Source of the DNA: Amycolatopsis aidingensis
Lineage (GTDB): Bacteria; Actinomycetota; Actinomycetes; Mycobacteriales; Pseudonocardiaceae
Assembly: GCF_018885265.1 (NCBI RefSeq)
Contig: NZ_CP076538.1
Span: 1,090,001-1,154,000 of the forward strand
Length of the DNA: 64,000 nt
Direction of reading: 5' to 3'
Shown: positions 20,216 through 27,741 of the stretch, in pieces
Layout of the letters: the number at the start of each line of letters is the position of its first letter
Position numbering within the stretch: the stretch's first letter is position 1
Program-made: the position numbers and the translations under genes
The notes under the pieces: generated by a model
Told to the model about the DNA's origin: nothing
What the model saw: only the letters and a program-made list of their open reading frames with translations
Databases searched by the model: none

Positions 20216-21568
20216 TTACGCGGGCTCCGCGAGGAAGCCAGGTTGCCAGCGCTCCACGATGGCGCGCAGCTCCAGCTCCGCGTCCAGCTGGCAGAGGATG
20301 CCCACCGCACCGGCGGTGACCCGGTGGATCAGCAACCAGCTCGGCGGCAGGTTCAACGAGCGCCCGGTGCGGAAGTCCTGGCCGCGGGTGTCGCCCATCC
20401 GGCCTGCCTGCTGCTGCGCCCACTGCCTGCTGAAGTGGAACCGCTCCTGGGTCAGCGGTGCCACCAGCGGAGCGAGATAGGCGTAGACATCCTCGGCGTC
20501 CAGCTCGGTGCCCGGCCGCACGAACCCCTCCGCGCGCAGGGCGTCCAGCAGCTCCGCCGAGCGGCCCTCCAGCGCGAGCCGCATGATCACCCCGAAGGTC
20601 GGCGGGGCGCCCTCCGGCAGCCGGGCCACCGCGCCGAAGTCGATCACACACAGCCTGCCGTCCGGTAGCAGCATGAAGTTGCCCGGATGCGGATCGGAGT
20701 GCAGCAGGTGCGCCCGCGCGGGGGAGGAGTAGTGGAACTCGGCCAGCAGCCTGCCCGCCTCGTTACGCTGCTGCCTGGACCCGTCCTGGATGATCCGGGC
20801 GAACGGGGTGCCGGTCACCCACTCGGTCACCACGACCTTCGGCGCGCTGGCCACCACCCTGGGCACCAGCATCTGCTCATCCCCGGCGAACGCCTTGGCG
20901 AAGGCACGCTGATTGTCCGCCTCCACCCGGTAGTCCAGCTCCTCGTCCATCCGGGCTGCCAGCTCGGCCAGCAGCGGCTTCACCTCGGTACCCGGCACCA
21001 GCGTCTGGAACAGCCTGGCGAAACGCTGCAACTGCCGCAGGTCACTGCGCAGCGCCTCGTCCGCGCCCGGGTACTGCACCTTGACCGCGACCTCGCGGCC
21101 GTCATGCCACACCGCGCGGTGCACCTGGCCGATGCTGGCCGCCGCGGCCGGCTCGTCCTCGAACTCGGCGAACCGCTCGGACCACCGGCGCCCCAGCTGC
21201 TCGGCCAGCACCCGATGGGTCTGCCGCGCGGGCATCGGCGGGGCGGCGGACTGCAGCTTGGTCAGCGCCTCCCGGTACGGAGCGGCCATCTCCTCCGGCA
21301 CCGCAGCCTCGAAGACGCTCAGCGCCTGCCCGAACTTCATCGCGCCGCCCTTGAGCGTGCCGAGCACCTCGAACAGCTGCTCGGCCGCGCGGGCCGACAT
21401 GGCGGCGTTGACCTCCTTGGCGTCCTGCCCGCTCAGCCGCCTGCCCCAGCCGCCGACCGCCCGCCCCGCCATGCCCAACGGCAGGCTGGCGAGTCTCGCC
21501 GTGCGCGCCGCGGCTCGGCGCGGGATCCCGGTGGCACGGTCTTCGGTCGAGTCGCGGAAGTCGGTCAC
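20216..21568 (-). CDS. ABC1/UbiB atypical kinase family protein
   Basis: 450 aa. ABC1 family features are the KxGQ-type motif GGAMKFGQALSVFE, the A-rich loop PAAAASIGQVHRA, the invariant Lys in VAVKVQYPGADEAL, and the ATP/Mg motifs HLLHSDPHPGNFML and VIDFGAVARLP. Members phosphorylate or hydrolyse ATP to aid lipid/quinone metabolism. GTG at 21568 is the start. It lies downstream of the ThiF-like gene on the same strand (59-bp gap). The same pair next to whiB7 occurs in mycobacteria (Rv3196-Rv3197 by recollection), hinting at a shared, undefined role. Confidence 0.9.
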   Translation of the reverse strand: MTDFRDSTEDRATGIPRRAAARTARLASLPLGMAGRAVGGWGRRLSGQDAKEVNAAMSARAAEQLFEVLGTLKGGAMKFGQALSVFEAAVPEEMAAPYREALTKLQSAAPPMPARQTHRVLAEQLGRRWSERFAEFEDEPAAAASIGQVHRAVWHDGREVAVKVQYPGADEALRSDLRQLQRFARLFQTLVPGTEVKPLLAELAARMDEELDYRVEADNQRAFAKAFAGDEQMLVPRVVASAPKVVVTEWVTGTPFARIIQDGSRQQRNEAGRLLAEFHYSSPARAHLLHSDPHPGNFMLLPDGRLCVIDFGAVARLPEGAPPTFGVIMRLALEGRSAELLDALRAEGFVRPGTELDAEDVYAYLAPLVAPLTQERFHFSRQWAQQQAGRMGDTRGQDFRTGRSLNLPPSWLLIHRVTAGAVGILCQLDAELELRAIVERWQPGFLAEPA

Positions 21569-21627
21569 GCCTGCGATTCTGCCTTGCCGATCAGGCCTTG
21601 CGCAGCCGTTCGCGGACGTAAGACGGA

Positions 21628-22629
21628 CTACCGCACCGGCGGTATCACCCGCGGTGGTTTCGCCCCGCACCAGCAATCCGGGTGCGGCAGCCAGCAGCGG
21701 TGGGCGACCGTGCCCGCATCGGCGTCGATCTCCAGCGTCGCGTTCCACACCGGAGGAGGCTCATCGGTGTGACGTAACGCACGCAGCACCTGGGTGCAGG
21801 CCAGCGCCGCGGTGGCGTGCACCGTGCTCAGCTCCGCGGGCTGGGTACGACCCGCGAGCTGGCTTGCCACCCGGGGCCAGGACGGATCCCGCGCCGTGCG
21901 GTGCAGATCGGCGCAGCGCAGACAGCTGCTGCGGCCGGGATACACCAGCGGCCCGATGATCCCGGTGCCCTCCCGGACCCGCACCGGCAGATGCGGAAGG
22001 CCGTCCGCGACCAGTTCCCGGACCACCTCGGGCGCGGGTACCACGGCATCGGTCAGCAGCACCAGATCCGGCTGCCGCGGGCGGGTCAACCGGGTCGTCT
22101 GGGTCCGCACGTTGGCCCTGCGCACCGCCTGCAGGATGACCCGCCTGCGGGGCAACCCGATATCGGCCTCGGCGTAGCCGGAGCCCAGCTCGTCCCCGCC
22201 GACGATGCCGCCTGCCCGCACGTCCAGATGGCCGACACCGGCCGCGGCCAGCAGCGTGGCCAGCGACACCGCCAGCCTGCCGCCACCGTGCAGCGCCAGG
22301 GCACAGTGCTCCGGCGAAGGTCCCTGGCCCGCCGCCATGGCGTCCTCGAGCAGGCCGCGCTCGGCCAGCCCGGTCAGCAACGCCCGCAGGTGCTCGGCAT
22401 CCTCGTCCGGGGCCAGGTCCAGCAGGGTGCGCGTGCTGGCCGAGCCGTCCAGCCCGCGGAGTATCTCGATCACCGGCTGCGGCAGCCCGGATGCGACCAC
22501 GGCATGCCGCGGATCGAGCCCGATCTGCACCTCGCCCGCGCCGCGCTCCAGCACCTCGAGCCCGGGCCGCAACCGCGGCCGCGCCGGCAATGTCCGATCG
22601 AATGTCACGTCGGGTAACTGTTCGGTCAT
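21628..22629 (-). CDS. ThiF/cyclodehydratase-like protein (TOMM leader-binding type), orphan
   Basis: 333 aa. A winged-helix-like N-terminus (PRLRPGLEVLERGAGEVQIGLDP, then TLLDLAPDEDAEHLRALLTGLAERGLLED) resembles the RiPP-recognition part of TOMM partner proteins. It is followed by a degenerate E1/ThiF-like Rossmann domain (LALHGGGRLAVSLATLLAAAGVGHLDV). CLRC and CWCG could form a structural zinc site. No precursor peptide, YcaO or dehydrogenase is nearby, so thiazole/oxazole peptide biosynthesis is not supported. Conserved beside the ABC1 kinase in related genomes. Confidence 0.78.
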   Translation of the reverse strand: MTEQLPDVTFDRTLPARPRLRPGLEVLERGAGEVQIGLDPRHAVVASGLPQPVIEILRGLDGSASTRTLLDLAPDEDAEHLRALLTGLAERGLLEDAMAAGQGPSPEHCALALHGGGRLAVSLATLLAAAGVGHLDVRAGGIVGGDELGSGYAEADIGLPRRRVILQAVRRANVRTQTTRLTRPRQPDLVLLTDAVVPAPEVVRELVADGLPHLPVRVREGTGIIGPLVYPGRSSCLRCADLHRTARDPSWPRVASQLAGRTQPAELSTVHATAALACTQVLRALRHTDEPPPVWNATLEIDADAGTVAHRCWLPHPDCWCGAKPPRVIPPVR

Positions 22630-22770
22630 GCCTCTCAGCGTGCGACCGGACCGCTAACCGCTCGCTAAGAACACCCCGCTTTATCCACAGCGCCAAGGGT
22701 TCTGTGGACAACTGAAGGATGTGGCGGAGAAACCATCCGCGTTGTCGGTCGCTGCCCTTACGGTGGACGG

Positions 22771-23379
22771 GTGGCCGAAGCACGGGTGCCCTCGCTGAGG
22801 AACCGGGGCAAGAAGAACTCGCAGCCGCGAACTCCGCAGCCAGAGATCCCACAACAGAAAATCGAGGTGCGGCGCAGTGCACGCCGGCACCGCACCGTGA
22901 CCGCCTACCGGGATGGGGACACGCTCGTCGTGCTCATCCCGGCGAAGATGACCAGGAAGGAGGAGGAGCACTGGGTCGCCGAGATGCAACGCAAGTTGCA
23001 GCGCACCGAGACCAAGCGAGCCTCGCCCGCTCGCGCGTCCGACGAGGCACTGCTGCTGCGCTGCGCCGAGCTGTCCGCGCGGTACCTCGACAACACCGTG
23101 ACTCCCGCCAGCGTTCGCTGGGTCCGCCCGATGCGGACCCGCTGGGCCTCCTGCACGCCGGTCGACCGGACGATCCGGGTGAGCGAGCGACTACGCGACG
23201 TACCGTCGTGGGTCCTCGACTACGTGCTCGTGCACGAGCTCGCCCACCTGCGGGTCGCCGGACACGACGCCGAGTTCTGGCGCCTGGTCCGGAAGTACCC
23301 GCGTACCGAACGGGCGATCGGATACCTCGAAGGCCTCTCGGCAGCCGCAGGCTGGGGCCTGACCGACACGGATGACTGA
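22771..23379 (+). CDS. YgjP/M48-like metallopeptidase domain protein
   Basis: 202 aa. The zinc motif HELAH with downstream His in VHELAHLRVAGHDAEFW and the preceding RWASC and DYVLVHE match the YgjP (DUF45) group. The N-terminus is basic (RNRGKKNSQPR, RRSARRHRTVTAY). The GTG start at 22771 is directly used; the upstream sequence lacks a longer plausible frame. Divergent from the ThiF-like gene, convergent with the DUF2342 gene, with a palindromic repeat in the gap. Cytosolic, substrate unknown. Confidence 0.87.
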   Translation: MAEARVPSLRNRGKKNSQPRTPQPEIPQQKIEVRRSARRHRTVTAYRDGDTLVVLIPAKMTRKEEEHWVAEMQRKLQRTETKRASPARASDEALLLRCAELSARYLDNTVTPASVRWVRPMRTRWASCTPVDRTIRVSERLRDVPSWVLDYVLVHELAHLRVAGHDAEFWRLVRKYPRTERAIGYLEGLSAAAGWGLTDTDD

Positions 23380-23391
23380 CCCTGCCGGAAC

Positions 23392-23445
23392 GCCCTGAAC
23401 GGACACCGCCGAGACGTTCGACGTCCCGGTCGGCACGTTCAGGGC
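23392..23445. repeat. intergenic palindromic repeat, likely bidirectional terminator
   Basis: Inverted arms GCCCTGAACG (23392-23401) and CGTTCAGGGC (23436-23445), with an inner GACGT-TCG-ACGTC palindrome (23413-23425). It sits exactly in the 82-bp gap between two convergent genes. The same family of element recurs at 43999-44077. Confidence 0.8.
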
Positions 23446-23461
23446 AGCCCCGCCGGGCTGG

Positions 23462-24856
23462 TCAGTCCTTGCCTTGCTGGTCCTCCTCGCCCGGGTGCTC
23501 CCGGTCCTCCTCCTGGGCATCAGCCTGCTCGGCCTGCTCGGCGCGCTGGGTCCGTTCCAGCTCCGCGATCGGATCCAGGTCGTCAAGGCCGTCCCCGCCG
23601 CGGCCTGCCCGCTCGGCGAACTCGGCCGGATCGTCAAGGTCATCGGCGTTGGGCAGCAGATCGGGATGCGACCACAGCCGGTCCCGCTGCTCGACCCCGT
23701 GCTGATCGCCGACCTGCTGCCACAGCGAGGCCGCCGCCCGCATCCGCCGCGGGCGCAGCTCCAAGCCCACCAGGGTGGCGAAGGTCTGCTCCGCGGGACC
23801 GCCGGTGGCCCGCCTGCGGCGCAGGGTCTCGCGCAGCGCCTCCGCGCCCGGCAACCGGGTGCCAACGGCCTCCGCGACGACCACGTCGACCCAGCCCTCG
23901 ACCAGCGCGAGCAGGGTCTCCAGGCGGGCCAGCGCCGCCTGCTGCTCCGGGGTGGTCTGCGGTTCCAGCAGGCCGGAGGACATCGCGTTCTCGATACTGG
24001 CCGGATTGCTCGGGTCGACCTGGCTGGCCAGCTGCTCCAGTGCCGTGGTGTCCACCGTGATCCCGCTGGCGAACTCCTCCACCGTGGCCAGCAGCCGTTG
24101 CCGCAGCCACGGCACATGCGCGAACAGGCGCTGGTGCGCGGCCTCCCTGGCCGCGATGAACACCAGTACCTCGCTGCTGGGGCGCTCGAGGCCCTCGGTG
24201 AACTTCTCGATGTTCGCGGGAAGCAGAGCCGAGGTCGCGTCCGGTCCGAGCGGCAGGCCGACCTCGGTGGAGGTCAGCACGTCGGTGGCCAGCTCGGCCA
24301 GCGCGTTACCCAGCTGGGAGCCGAAGGCCATCCCGCCCATCTGCCCCACCATGGACAGCAACGGGCCCGCGGCCTGCTTGGCCTCATCGGGCAGCGCCTG
24401 CACCCAGGCGCCGGACATCTGCTTCGCGACCGGATCGCACAGCCGCTGCCAGGTGGGCAGGGTCTGCTCCACCCAGTCCCGTGCGGACCAGGCGACGGTG
24501 GTCCGTGCGCCCGCGGGCAGGATCGTCACCGCGTCCAGCCACAGCTCCGCCAGATGCGCCGCGTCGTGCACCGCGGACTCACCGGACTGCTTGCCGGAGG
24601 TGAAGCCGATCGTGCCGCCGCCGGACTCGCCGATCCGCTGCATCGCGATCTGCTTCGCCAGGTCGTAGTTCACCGGCCCGGTCGAGCTGCCCGCCTGGCT
24701 GAGCATCTGGCCGAGCTGGCTGAGCATCTGGCCGAGCTGGTTGAACGCGTCGGCACCCGCGCCGGGCTGCTGCTGACCGCCGCCGGAGTCCGAGGGCTCG
24801 TTCTCACCGCGCTTGTCGGGATCCGGCAGTCCGAAGCCGAACGGGGGATTGCTCAT
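23462..24856 (-). CDS. DUF2342 zinc-dependent metalloprotease-like protein
   Basis: 464 aa. Matches the actinobacterial DUF2342 family (F420-linked/zincin-like hydrolase annotation), represented in M. tuberculosis by Rv3195 as I recall. Visible are the long helical body with FIAAREAAHQRLFAHVPWLRQRL (zincin-like helix, E-AAH) and the LVEGWVDVVVAEA segment. The N-terminus is Gly/Gln-rich with an in-frame internal duplication LGQMLSQLGQMLSQ. The C-terminus is strongly acidic (QADAQEEDREHPGEEDQQGKD). ATG at 24856. Peptidase activity is not demonstrated for this family to my knowledge. Confidence 0.85.
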   Translation of the reverse strand: MSNPPFGFGLPDPDKRGENEPSDSGGGQQQPGAGADAFNQLGQMLSQLGQMLSQAGSSTGPVNYDLAKQIAMQRIGESGGGTIGFTSGKQSGESAVHDAAHLAELWLDAVTILPAGARTTVAWSARDWVEQTLPTWQRLCDPVAKQMSGAWVQALPDEAKQAAGPLLSMVGQMGGMAFGSQLGNALAELATDVLTSTEVGLPLGPDATSALLPANIEKFTEGLERPSSEVLVFIAAREAAHQRLFAHVPWLRQRLLATVEEFASGITVDTTALEQLASQVDPSNPASIENAMSSGLLEPQTTPEQQAALARLETLLALVEGWVDVVVAEAVGTRLPGAEALRETLRRRRATGGPAEQTFATLVGLELRPRRMRAAASLWQQVGDQHGVEQRDRLWSHPDLLPNADDLDDPAEFAERAGRGGDGLDDLDPIAELERTQRAEQAEQADAQEEDREHPGEEDQQGKD

Positions 24857-24960
24857 AACATCACCGTACGCGGATAGCTCGAGGGTGCGATGGATCAGCC
24901 GGGTGGCGACCGCCGAGCCTGCACCGCCAACCGACTACCACCACCGTACGCTGTCACCCT

Positions 24961-26094
24961 GTGAGTGAGTCGCGGGATGAAGCCGGGGAGCCCGGCAAGG
25001 CGAGCACACCGCCGGGCGCGTTGCCACCGCCCCCGGACGGCGCCGGGGACGCCAGCGCGTTCCGGCTGAGCAGGCGCGGATGGACACTGCTGCTCAGCGG
25101 CGTGCTGTTCGCCGTCTTCGGCTTGCTGGGCGCGTTCGTCCGGGTGCCCTACGTCGCGCTGGGCCCCGGGCCGACCTACGACACGCTCGGCAAGGTGGAC
25201 GGCACCCAGGTGGTGCGGATCGAGGGGCACCAGAGCTATCCGACCTCCGGCCAGCTGCGGATGACCACCGTCTCCCTGGACGACGAGGTGACCCTCTTCG
25301 GCGCACTCGGGCTCTGGGTGAGCGGCCGGTTCGCCCTCGCCCCACGGGAGGAGTACTTCGAACCGGGGGAGAGCGACGCCGAGGTGAAGAAGGAGAACGT
25401 CAAGCAGTTCCAGGACTCGCAGAGCAACGCCGAGGTGGCCGCCCTGCGCAGGCTGGGATACCCGGTGCAGGTGCTCGCCAAGGAGGTCGTCGCGGGCAGC
25501 CCGGCCGACCACGTGCTCTCCGCTGGCGACCGGCTGCTCGTGGTCAACGGCAAGGAGATCACCAAGGAGGACGACGTCCGGGCCGCCCTGGCCGACACCG
25601 AACCCGGCCAGACGATCTCGCTGACCTTCCAGCACGACGGCAGGCCGGAGCGCACCGAGACGCTCACCCTGGCCGAGCATCCCGACCCGGAACGCTCCGA
25701 GGGCTTCATCGGGTTGCAGCCGATCGACCGCGCCGACGTCCCGTTCGAGGTCGACATCAGCCTGCAGGACGTCGGCGGGCCCTCGGCCGGGCTGATGTTC
25801 GCGCTGGCCATCATGGACCGGATGACCCCGGGCGACCTGGTCGCCGGCGAACGGATCGCGGGCACCGGCGAAATCACCGAGAAGGGGCGGGTTGACCCGA
25901 TCGGGGGTATTTCCTTCAAGGTGGTCGCGGCGCACGAGGCGGGCGCCACGACCTTCCTGGTTCCGCAGGCCAACTGCGCCGAGGCCGCCGCGGCGGCGCC
26001 CGATGGCCTGCGCCTGGTCAAGGTGACCGACCTGGACAGCGCCCTCGACGCGCTGGAAGGACTCAAGGCGGGCGAGCCGGTGCCGTCCTGCTGA
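24961..26094 (+). CDS. membrane-anchored PDZ/Lon-like (S16) serine protease
   Basis: 377 aa. A cytosolic N-tail of about 40 residues, one membrane helix (TLLLSGVLFAVFGLLGAFVRVPYVAL, residues about 42-67), a PDZ domain (about 165-250, VLSAGDRLLVVNGKEIT) and a C-terminal Lon-type protease domain. The Ser-Lys dyad is visible as VGGPSAGLMFAL (Ser) and GGISFKVVAAHEAGA (Lys). This is the YlbL/Rv3194c type. GTG 24961 is the start. Divergent from DUF2342 with a 104-bp gap. Likely degrades or processes extracytoplasmic proteins. Confidence 0.92.
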   Translation: MSESRDEAGEPGKASTPPGALPPPPDGAGDASAFRLSRRGWTLLLSGVLFAVFGLLGAFVRVPYVALGPGPTYDTLGKVDGTQVVRIEGHQSYPTSGQLRMTTVSLDDEVTLFGALGLWVSGRFALAPREEYFEPGESDAEVKKENVKQFQDSQSNAEVAALRRLGYPVQVLAKEVVAGSPADHVLSAGDRLLVVNGKEITKEDDVRAALADTEPGQTISLTFQHDGRPERTETLTLAEHPDPERSEGFIGLQPIDRADVPFEVDISLQDVGGPSAGLMFALAIMDRMTPGDLVAGERIAGTGEITEKGRVDPIGGISFKVVAAHEAGATTFLVPQANCAEAAAAAPDGLRLVKVTDLDSALDALEGLKAGEPVPSC

Positions 26095-26105
26095 GCTGGC
26101 TTCGC

Positions 26106-26513
26106 TCAGTCGAGTACCGCGGTGGCCTCGACCTCGACCAGATGCTCGGGTACGTCCAATGCCGCCACACCCAGCAGCGTGCCCGGCGGCACCGGGGTGG
26201 TCCCCAGTCGCGCCGCCGCCCGCTCGATCCCGGCCAGCAATAGGGGCATCTTGTCCGGGGTCCAGTCGACGACATAAAGGGTCAGTTTCGCCACGTCCGC
26301 GAAGGAGCCACCGGCCCCGGCCAGTGCGGTGCCGATGTTCAGGTAGCACTGCTCGACCTGGGCGGCGAGGTCGCCCGCACCGACCGTGGTCCCCGCCGAA
26401 TCCCATGCGACCTGCCCCGCGACGAAGACCAGCCTCGACCCGGTCGCGATCGACACCTGACGGTAGGCATCGACCTCCGGCAGCCCGTCGGGGTTCACCA
26501 GGGTGACGGCCAT
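26106..26513 (-). CDS. RidA family (YjgF/YER057c/UK114) protein
   Basis: 135 aa. A typical RidA-fold sequence (YRQVSIATGSRLVFVAGQVAWD, DLAAQVEQCYLNIGTALAGAGGSFADVAKLTLYVVD, LLGVAALDVPEHLVEVEATAVL). RidA members deaminate reactive imines or enamines; the catalytic Arg position appears as TPVPPGTLLGVAAL rather than the standard R-x-x-v motif, so it may belong to a non-canonical Rid subgroup. ATG 26513 has GGAGG 5 nt upstream. Divergent from an HxlR regulator with a palindrome between, which is its likely controller. Confidence 0.9.
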   Translation of the reverse strand: MAVTLVNPDGLPEVDAYRQVSIATGSRLVFVAGQVAWDSAGTTVGAGDLAAQVEQCYLNIGTALAGAGGSFADVAKLTLYVVDWTPDKMPLLLAGIERAAARLGTTPVPPGTLLGVAALDVPEHLVEVEATAVLD

Positions 26514-26538
26514 GTTTACCTCCAGCGGCTGTGCTCTC

Positions 26539-26554
26539 TTGTGGTTACCCACAA
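26539..26554. promoter_or_regulatory. palindrome in the ridA/HxlR divergent gap
   Basis: TTGTGG-TTAC-CCACAA (26539-26554), a perfect 6-bp inverted repeat with a 4-bp spacer, located 26 bp from the RidA start and 60 bp from the HxlR start. Probable HxlR-family operator. Confidence 0.5.
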
Positions 26555-26613
26555 ACCGTAGGAGAGTGGCCGGTGACGTGGAAGAACGCACTTTTCAGTG
26601 ACTGGGGAACCCG

Positions 26614-27069
26614 ATGGTGACCAAGCAGTTCCAGGGCCCGCCCGAGCAGGCGGACCTCACCCGCGCGGACTCGCTCGCGCGGGAGATCTTCTCCGACATC
26701 GCCAACAAATGGGCGCTGCTGATCATCGAAGCGCTGGGTCAGCGCACCCTGCGCTTCGGCGAGCTGCGCACGGAGGTCGAGGGAATCAGCCACAAGATGC
26801 TCACCCAGAACCTGCGCATGCTGGAACGCAACGGCCTGGCGGAGCGGACCGTGCACCCCACCGTGCCGCCGCGGGTGGAGTACACCCTCACCGAGGCGGG
26901 CCGGGCCCTGCGCGCGACCGTGGCGGGCATGTGCGAATGGACCCAGCGCCACCTCGGCGCGATCGAGGACTCCCGCCGCCGTTTCGACGGCCGAGGGCGG
27001 GCGCTCACGGGGCCAGCGTGGCCTCCAGCGCCGCCAGCAGGTTCGGCGCCAGCTCGGGGTTCTCGATGA
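26614..27069 (+). CDS. HxlR family winged-helix regulator
   Basis: 151 aa. The HxlR signature is clear: IFSDIANKWALLIIEAL, RTLRFGELRTEVEGISHKMLTQNLRMLERNGLAERTVHPTVPPRVEYTLTEAGRAL. The DNA-binding part ends near residue 125. The remaining Pro/Gly/Arg tail (GPAWPPAPPAGSAPARGSR) overlaps the 3' end of the convergent PPA1309 gene by 65 bp and may be a read-through of little function. Divergent from RidA, its probable target. Confidence 0.88.
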   Translation: MVTKQFQGPPEQADLTRADSLAREIFSDIANKWALLIIEALGQRTLRFGELRTEVEGISHKMLTQNLRMLERNGLAERTVHPTVPPRVEYTLTEAGRALRATVAGMCEWTQRHLGAIEDSRRRFDGRGRALTGPAWPPAPPAGSAPARGSR

Positions 27070-27586
27070 TCTCGTCCACCGGGGTGGGCTCCGCGCCGTC
27101 CTCGCCACCTTCGGTGCCGATCCCGCGCAGCCGCATCACACAGGCCCTGCTGCCGTCCCGCAGCACCGCGGCGACCAGGCGGGCCTCGGTCCGGCGTGGG
27201 TGATCGGCCGCGGCCCGCCGCAGCCGCTGCGCGTCCTCGTCCACCTCGGCCTCCACCAGGTCCGGCTCGGCGTCCGGCGGCAGCACGATGATCTCCTGCG
27301 CGAGCGCGCAGCCATCCACCGTGTCCGGCCAGGCGATCCGGGCGAGCGCGTCCCCGAGGTCACCATCCGGTAACGCTTCCTGGGCGACCGGGGTCAGTGG
27401 GGACCCGGCGTCCAGCTGGCCCGCAAGGTCGGGCTGCTGCCGCAGCAACGCCGCGGTGGGGACGAGCGCGAACAACTGGGGCGACTGATCCCAGCCCGCG
27501 GCCGCAACGAACTCCTCGACTTCGCGGGCCACGACGGCCACACTCGGGTTCGGCGCCGTGTTCTCGCTGTGCTCGCTCTCTGCCAT
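27005..27586 (-). CDS. PPA1309 family protein
   Basis: 193 aa, acidic. Matches an actinobacterial family of unknown function by its AAGWDQSPQLFALVPTAALLRQQPDL and DALARIAWPDTVDGCALAQEIIVLPP segments. No catalytic motif or membrane helix. ATG 27586 is preceded by a long gap to the UPF0182 promoter region, with which it is divergent. It sits next to UPF0182 in other actinobacteria as well (recollection). Confidence 0.82.
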   Translation of the reverse strand: MAESEHSENTAPNPSVAVVAREVEEFVAAAGWDQSPQLFALVPTAALLRQQPDLAGQLDAGSPLTPVAQEALPDGDLGDALARIAWPDTVDGCALAQEIIVLPPDAEPDLVEAEVDEDAQRLRRAAADHPRRTEARLVAAVLRDGSRACVMRLRGIGTEGGEDGAEPTPVDEIIENPELAPNLLAALEATLAP

Positions 27587-27741
27587 GGCGTCATGGTCGC
27601 AGGGGCGCCGGCGGGTGCGGTAAGCGCCCGGTTTGGGCGGTTTCGGGAACCCGGAAGGCTATCCGTAGAGTTGGAAAGTCAAGGGGACGCTCGCCCTGCC
27701 TGCGCCCCGGAAACAAGATCGCGACAACAGGAGCGTGTGCA

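Noticed and set aside
21628..22629. A thiazole/oxazole-modified peptide cluster.
   Set aside because: No YcaO, dehydrogenase or precursor peptide is present nearby.
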